A stretch of 64,000 nucleotides of DNA from contig NZ_JYNL01000068.1 of the NCBI RefSeq assembly GCF_001044235.1, positions 237,354-301,353 of the forward strand. Reading direction: 5' to 3'. Below are positions 62,274-64,000 of the stretch, in pieces. The DNA is from Mycolicibacterium chlorophenolicum. GTDB taxonomy: Bacteria; Actinomycetota; Actinomycetes; Mycobacteriales; Mycobacteriaceae. Numbering within the stretch: the stretch's first letter is position 1; the number at the start of each line of letters is the position of its first letter. A model generated the notes under the pieces. That model saw nothing but the letters and a program-made list of their open reading frames with translations. It searched no databases and was not told where the DNA came from. The translations under genes were made by a program, and so were the position numbers.

Positions 62274-62546
62274 ATGTATCCGGTATCGATCGACGAGGAG
62301 GCGTGGACCGCGCCGTGCACGCGCGATCCCGACCGGTGGATCACCACGGCGGACGAAGGCGCCAAGGAACTCTGCAGGTCCTGCCCTCGCCGGTGGCAGT
62401 GCGCCCGCGAGGCGTGCGTGACGCCCGGAGCAGTGGGGCTGTGGGCGGGCATCGTGCTGCCCGAAGGCGGCCGTAACCGCCAGTTCGCCCTCAAGCAGTT
62501 GCGGTCACTGGCCGAGCGCAACGGGCACCCGGTCCGGAAGAGGTAG
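62274..62546 (+). CDS. WhiB family iron-sulfur transcription factor
   Basis: A 90-residue WhiB protein started at ATG 62274, which has GGGAAGGGG upstream. Cys15, Cys34, Cys37 and Cys43 ligate the [4Fe-4S] cluster (CRSCPRRWQC). GLWAG is the WhiB turn motif, and a basic C-terminal tail binds DNA. WhiB proteins work with the primary sigma factor and respond to redox or nitric oxide. Subtype (WhiB1-7) cannot be assigned confidently. Confidence 0.92.
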   Translation: MYPVSIDEEAWTAPCTRDPDRWITTADEGAKELCRSCPRRWQCAREACVTPGAVGLWAGIVLPEGGRNRQFALKQLRSLAERNGHPVRKR

Positions 62547-62551
62547 TCCGC

Positions 62552-63430
62552 TCAGCCGATCGGGTCGGTCACCGGCGGGGCGACCGGCTCGGTGGTCGAG
62601 GTGATGAAGTCGTCGATCAGGTCGACGACGTCGTCGGGTTTCTCGACGTGCGGGAAATGGCCGACTCCCGGGAGCACCTCGAGGCGGCATGCGGGATGGA
62701 GTTCGCTGAGCCCATAGGCGTGCTGCACCGGGATGATCCGATCGTCGTCGCCCCAGATCACCAGGGCCGGCATCTCGGAGGTGAGGTACAACCGGTTGAG
62801 CGCGCTGACGGCCTGCCCGCGGTAGTCGACCACCGAGCGCAGGGTCCGCAGGAAAGCCTGCCGGGTCTGGGCGTCGGACAGCGACGAATACGCGCTCCAC
62901 ATCTCCGCGCCGCGCGGCGAATGAATACTCCTGGCCGACAACCAACCGCGAATCGTGTTGCCCGCCTTGACCACCGGCGGCGGCGCGATCACGGGGAGCA
63001 GGAACTCGGCACCGGGCGCGGAGAGCAGGCGCAGGGTCCACCCGACGTCCTGCCCCAGCCCGCCGCTGCTGATCAGGATCAGACGCTGGCAGTAGTCGCG
63101 ATGCTGATAGGCGAACTGCATCGCCACGCCGCCACCCAGCGACTGGCCCACGACCGTGGCCCGCGCGATGCCGAGTTCGTCGAGCAGGTCACGCAACCAC
63201 ACCGCGAACGCGCCCAGGGAGTAGTCACCACGCGGCTTGGCGGACTGCCCGTGCCCCAGCAGGTCCGGGGCGACCACGCGGTACCGCTTGGCGAGCCGGG
63301 GTATCACCGACCGCCACGTCTCGGAACTGCCCGCCATGCCGTGGATCAGCAGCAACACGTCGTCACCGCTGCCCTCGTCCCGGTAGGCGAGCCGGTCGCC
63401 GTGCAGATCCAGGAACTTCACGTCGCTCAT
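62552..63430 (-). CDS. alpha/beta fold hydrolase
   Basis: A 292-residue alpha/beta hydrolase with LIHGMAGSSETW, nucleophile elbow VGQSLGGG and VLPGVGHFPHVEKP carrying the histidine. It resembles the generic mycobacterial lipase/epoxide-hydrolase-like set. ATG 63430 is used because upstream in-frame sequence shows no domain similarity. It lies at the edge of the catabolic region and need not belong to it. Confidence 0.83.
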   Translation of the reverse strand: MSDVKFLDLHGDRLAYRDEGSGDDVLLLIHGMAGSSETWRSVIPRLAKRYRVVAPDLLGHGQSAKPRGDYSLGAFAVWLRDLLDELGIARATVVGQSLGGGVAMQFAYQHRDYCQRLILISSGGLGQDVGWTLRLLSAPGAEFLLPVIAPPPVVKAGNTIRGWLSARSIHSPRGAEMWSAYSSLSDAQTRQAFLRTLRSVVDYRGQAVSALNRLYLTSEMPALVIWGDDDRIIPVQHAYGLSELHPACRLEVLPGVGHFPHVEKPDDVVDLIDDFITSTTEPVAPPVTDPIG

Positions 63431-63556
63431 AGCCTGATCTTTCCCCGCTCGAGACGGATCATGCCGTCCATGGTCGCAGAAGCGCCGCCTCGCCGGGGCG
63501 GACCGTGCGCGGCGCAACCACCGATGGTCGCGGTGACCATGGTCACGCCGTCGGAG

Positions 63557-63581
63557 GTTTTCCACGATTGACGAGGGGGTA
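63557..63581 (+). promoter_or_regulatory. SigF-like promoter GTTT-N16-GGGTA
   Basis: GTTT (63557-63560) and GGGTA (63577-63581) with a 16-base spacer fit the mycobacterial SigF consensus. The following gene starts 47 bases downstream at 63629. The rest of the 198-base gap between the hydrolase and this gene shows nothing else I recognise. Confidence 0.55.
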
Positions 63582-63628
63582 ACTTCCCGACAACCCGCCG
63601 GTAGGTCGGCAGCTCGAGGAGGAACACC

Positions 63629-63871
63629 ATGGCCGAGACGGCCAGCAACGCCCACGCAGATGATCCGTTCAACGAGGCCGTCGCGACGACGGGGCTCTTC
63701 CTCCTCGTCACCGCGATCATCGCGGTGGCTTTCGCGCTCGCGAGCTGGGGACTGTCCGAGTCGCTCCTCGCGGTTCTCGCCGGCGCGGTCGCGCTGGTCA
63801 GCTTCGCCTCGAGCATCTTCTGCTTCATCGCTCAGGCCCACGAGCCGGCTGCTGTCGAGGTCTCCGCCTGA
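63629..63871 (+). CDS. small two-helix membrane protein
   Basis: An 80-residue protein with two hydrophobic segments (about residues 21-40 and 44-68) joined by a short WGLSES loop, and polar ends. ATG 63629 follows GAGGAGG. A SigF-type promoter upstream suggests expression in stationary phase or envelope stress. Such short membrane proteins are common in mycobacterial SigF regulons; no function is known. It ends five bases from the convergent regulator gene. Confidence 0.82.
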   Translation: MAETASNAHADDPFNEAVATTGLFLLVTAIIAVAFALASWGLSESLLAVLAGAVALVSFASSIFCFIAQAHEPAAVEVSA

Positions 63872-63875
63872 CGGG

Positions 63876-64000
63876 TCAGCCGTGCAGGCGCGCGACGTCG
63901 ATGTCGTACTGCGCGATCTTGCGGTAGAGCGTCGCGCGGCTCATCCCGAGTTCACGAGCCGCATCGGCCATCGTCGGGGTGCCGAAGGCCAGCACCCGGA
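63876..64000 (-). CDS. Fis-type helix-turn-helix regulator, C-terminal fragment
   Basis: The last 41 residues of a minus-strand protein that continues beyond the window. The segment MADAARELGMSRATLYRKIA is a Fis-type (HTH_8) helix-turn-helix, found at the end of AcoR/GAF-domain or NtrC-like activators. Domains before it cannot be seen, so the class of regulator is open. Confidence 0.75.
   Translation of the reverse strand, partial: RVLAFGTPTMADAARELGMSRATLYRKIAQYDIDVARLHG

Overview
The window looks like a chromosomal segment from a mycobacterium, most likely a fast-growing environmental one (Mycolicibacterium type). This rests on uniformly high G+C, GTG starts with AAGGAG-type ribosome sites, and typical mycobacterial families: WS/DGAT wax-ester synthase, a mycofactocin-coupled SDR, WhiB, F420/LLM flavoproteins, split acyl-CoA dehydrogenases and many TetR regulators. 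The species is not assigned. No rRNA, tRNA, CRISPR array, transposase or integrase was seen. No stretch over about 250 bases lacks a gene.

Layout. 1-2.1 kb: end of an acyl-CoA dehydrogenase pair and a crotonase. 2.2-9.8 kb (mostly +): TetR regulator, P450, mycofactocin SDR, kinase-like protein, WS/DGAT, acyltransferase (-) and epimerase. 9.8-30.3 kb (-): a very compact 19-gene block, read from about 30.4 kb leftward. It encodes an mhpC/mhpA/mhpB meta-cleavage set, a KstD-like dehydrogenase, LLM flavoprotein, SDRs, cyclase, FMN reductase, alpha/beta hydrolase, TetR, 3Fe-4S ferredoxin, P450, amidohydrolase, two M24 proteins, a non-canonical crotonase, a two-domain CoA-transferase and an SDR. 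30.5-37.1 kb (+): IclR regulator, second KstD-like enzyme, TetR, then (after meaB on -) two SDRs and a paralogue of the unusual crotonase. 37.1-45.6 kb (-, plus one + ferredoxin): acyl-CoA ligase, acyl-CoA dehydrogenase pair and crotonase; then a split B12-dependent acyl-CoA mutase, LLM enzyme and CoA-transferase. 45.7-52.1 kb (+): SDR, ligase and a small unknown protein; adenylyl cyclase; DUF1445 protein and MFS transporter. 52-56.3 kb (-): SnoaL-like, DUF35, thiolase-like and double acyl-CoA dehydrogenase. 56.5-64 kb: TetR/SRPBCC/sulfatase, amidohydrolase, AraC, TetR, WhiB, hydrolase, small membrane protein and a Fis-type regulator fragment.

How it may work. The enzymes form a plausible degradation route for a cyclic or polycyclic carboxylic compound (substrate unknown). 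P450s and SDRs would oxidise it. Ligases and CoA-transferases would make the CoA thioester. Dehydrogenase pairs and crotonases would shorten or open it. KstD-like enzymes would desaturate a ring towards a phenol. MhpA, MhpB and MhpC would hydroxylate, meta-cleave and hydrolyse that ring. The B12 mutase with MeaB would rearrange a branched acyl-CoA product.

The strongest non-coding signal is a palindrome, GAGAATNNNATTCTC. It is perfect at 2168, 30398, 34419 and 41243, and degenerate at 3063, 45596 and 45705. It lies in front of nearly every catabolic operon between 2 and 48 kb and suggests one regulon, possibly controlled by the TetR protein at 2239-2958.
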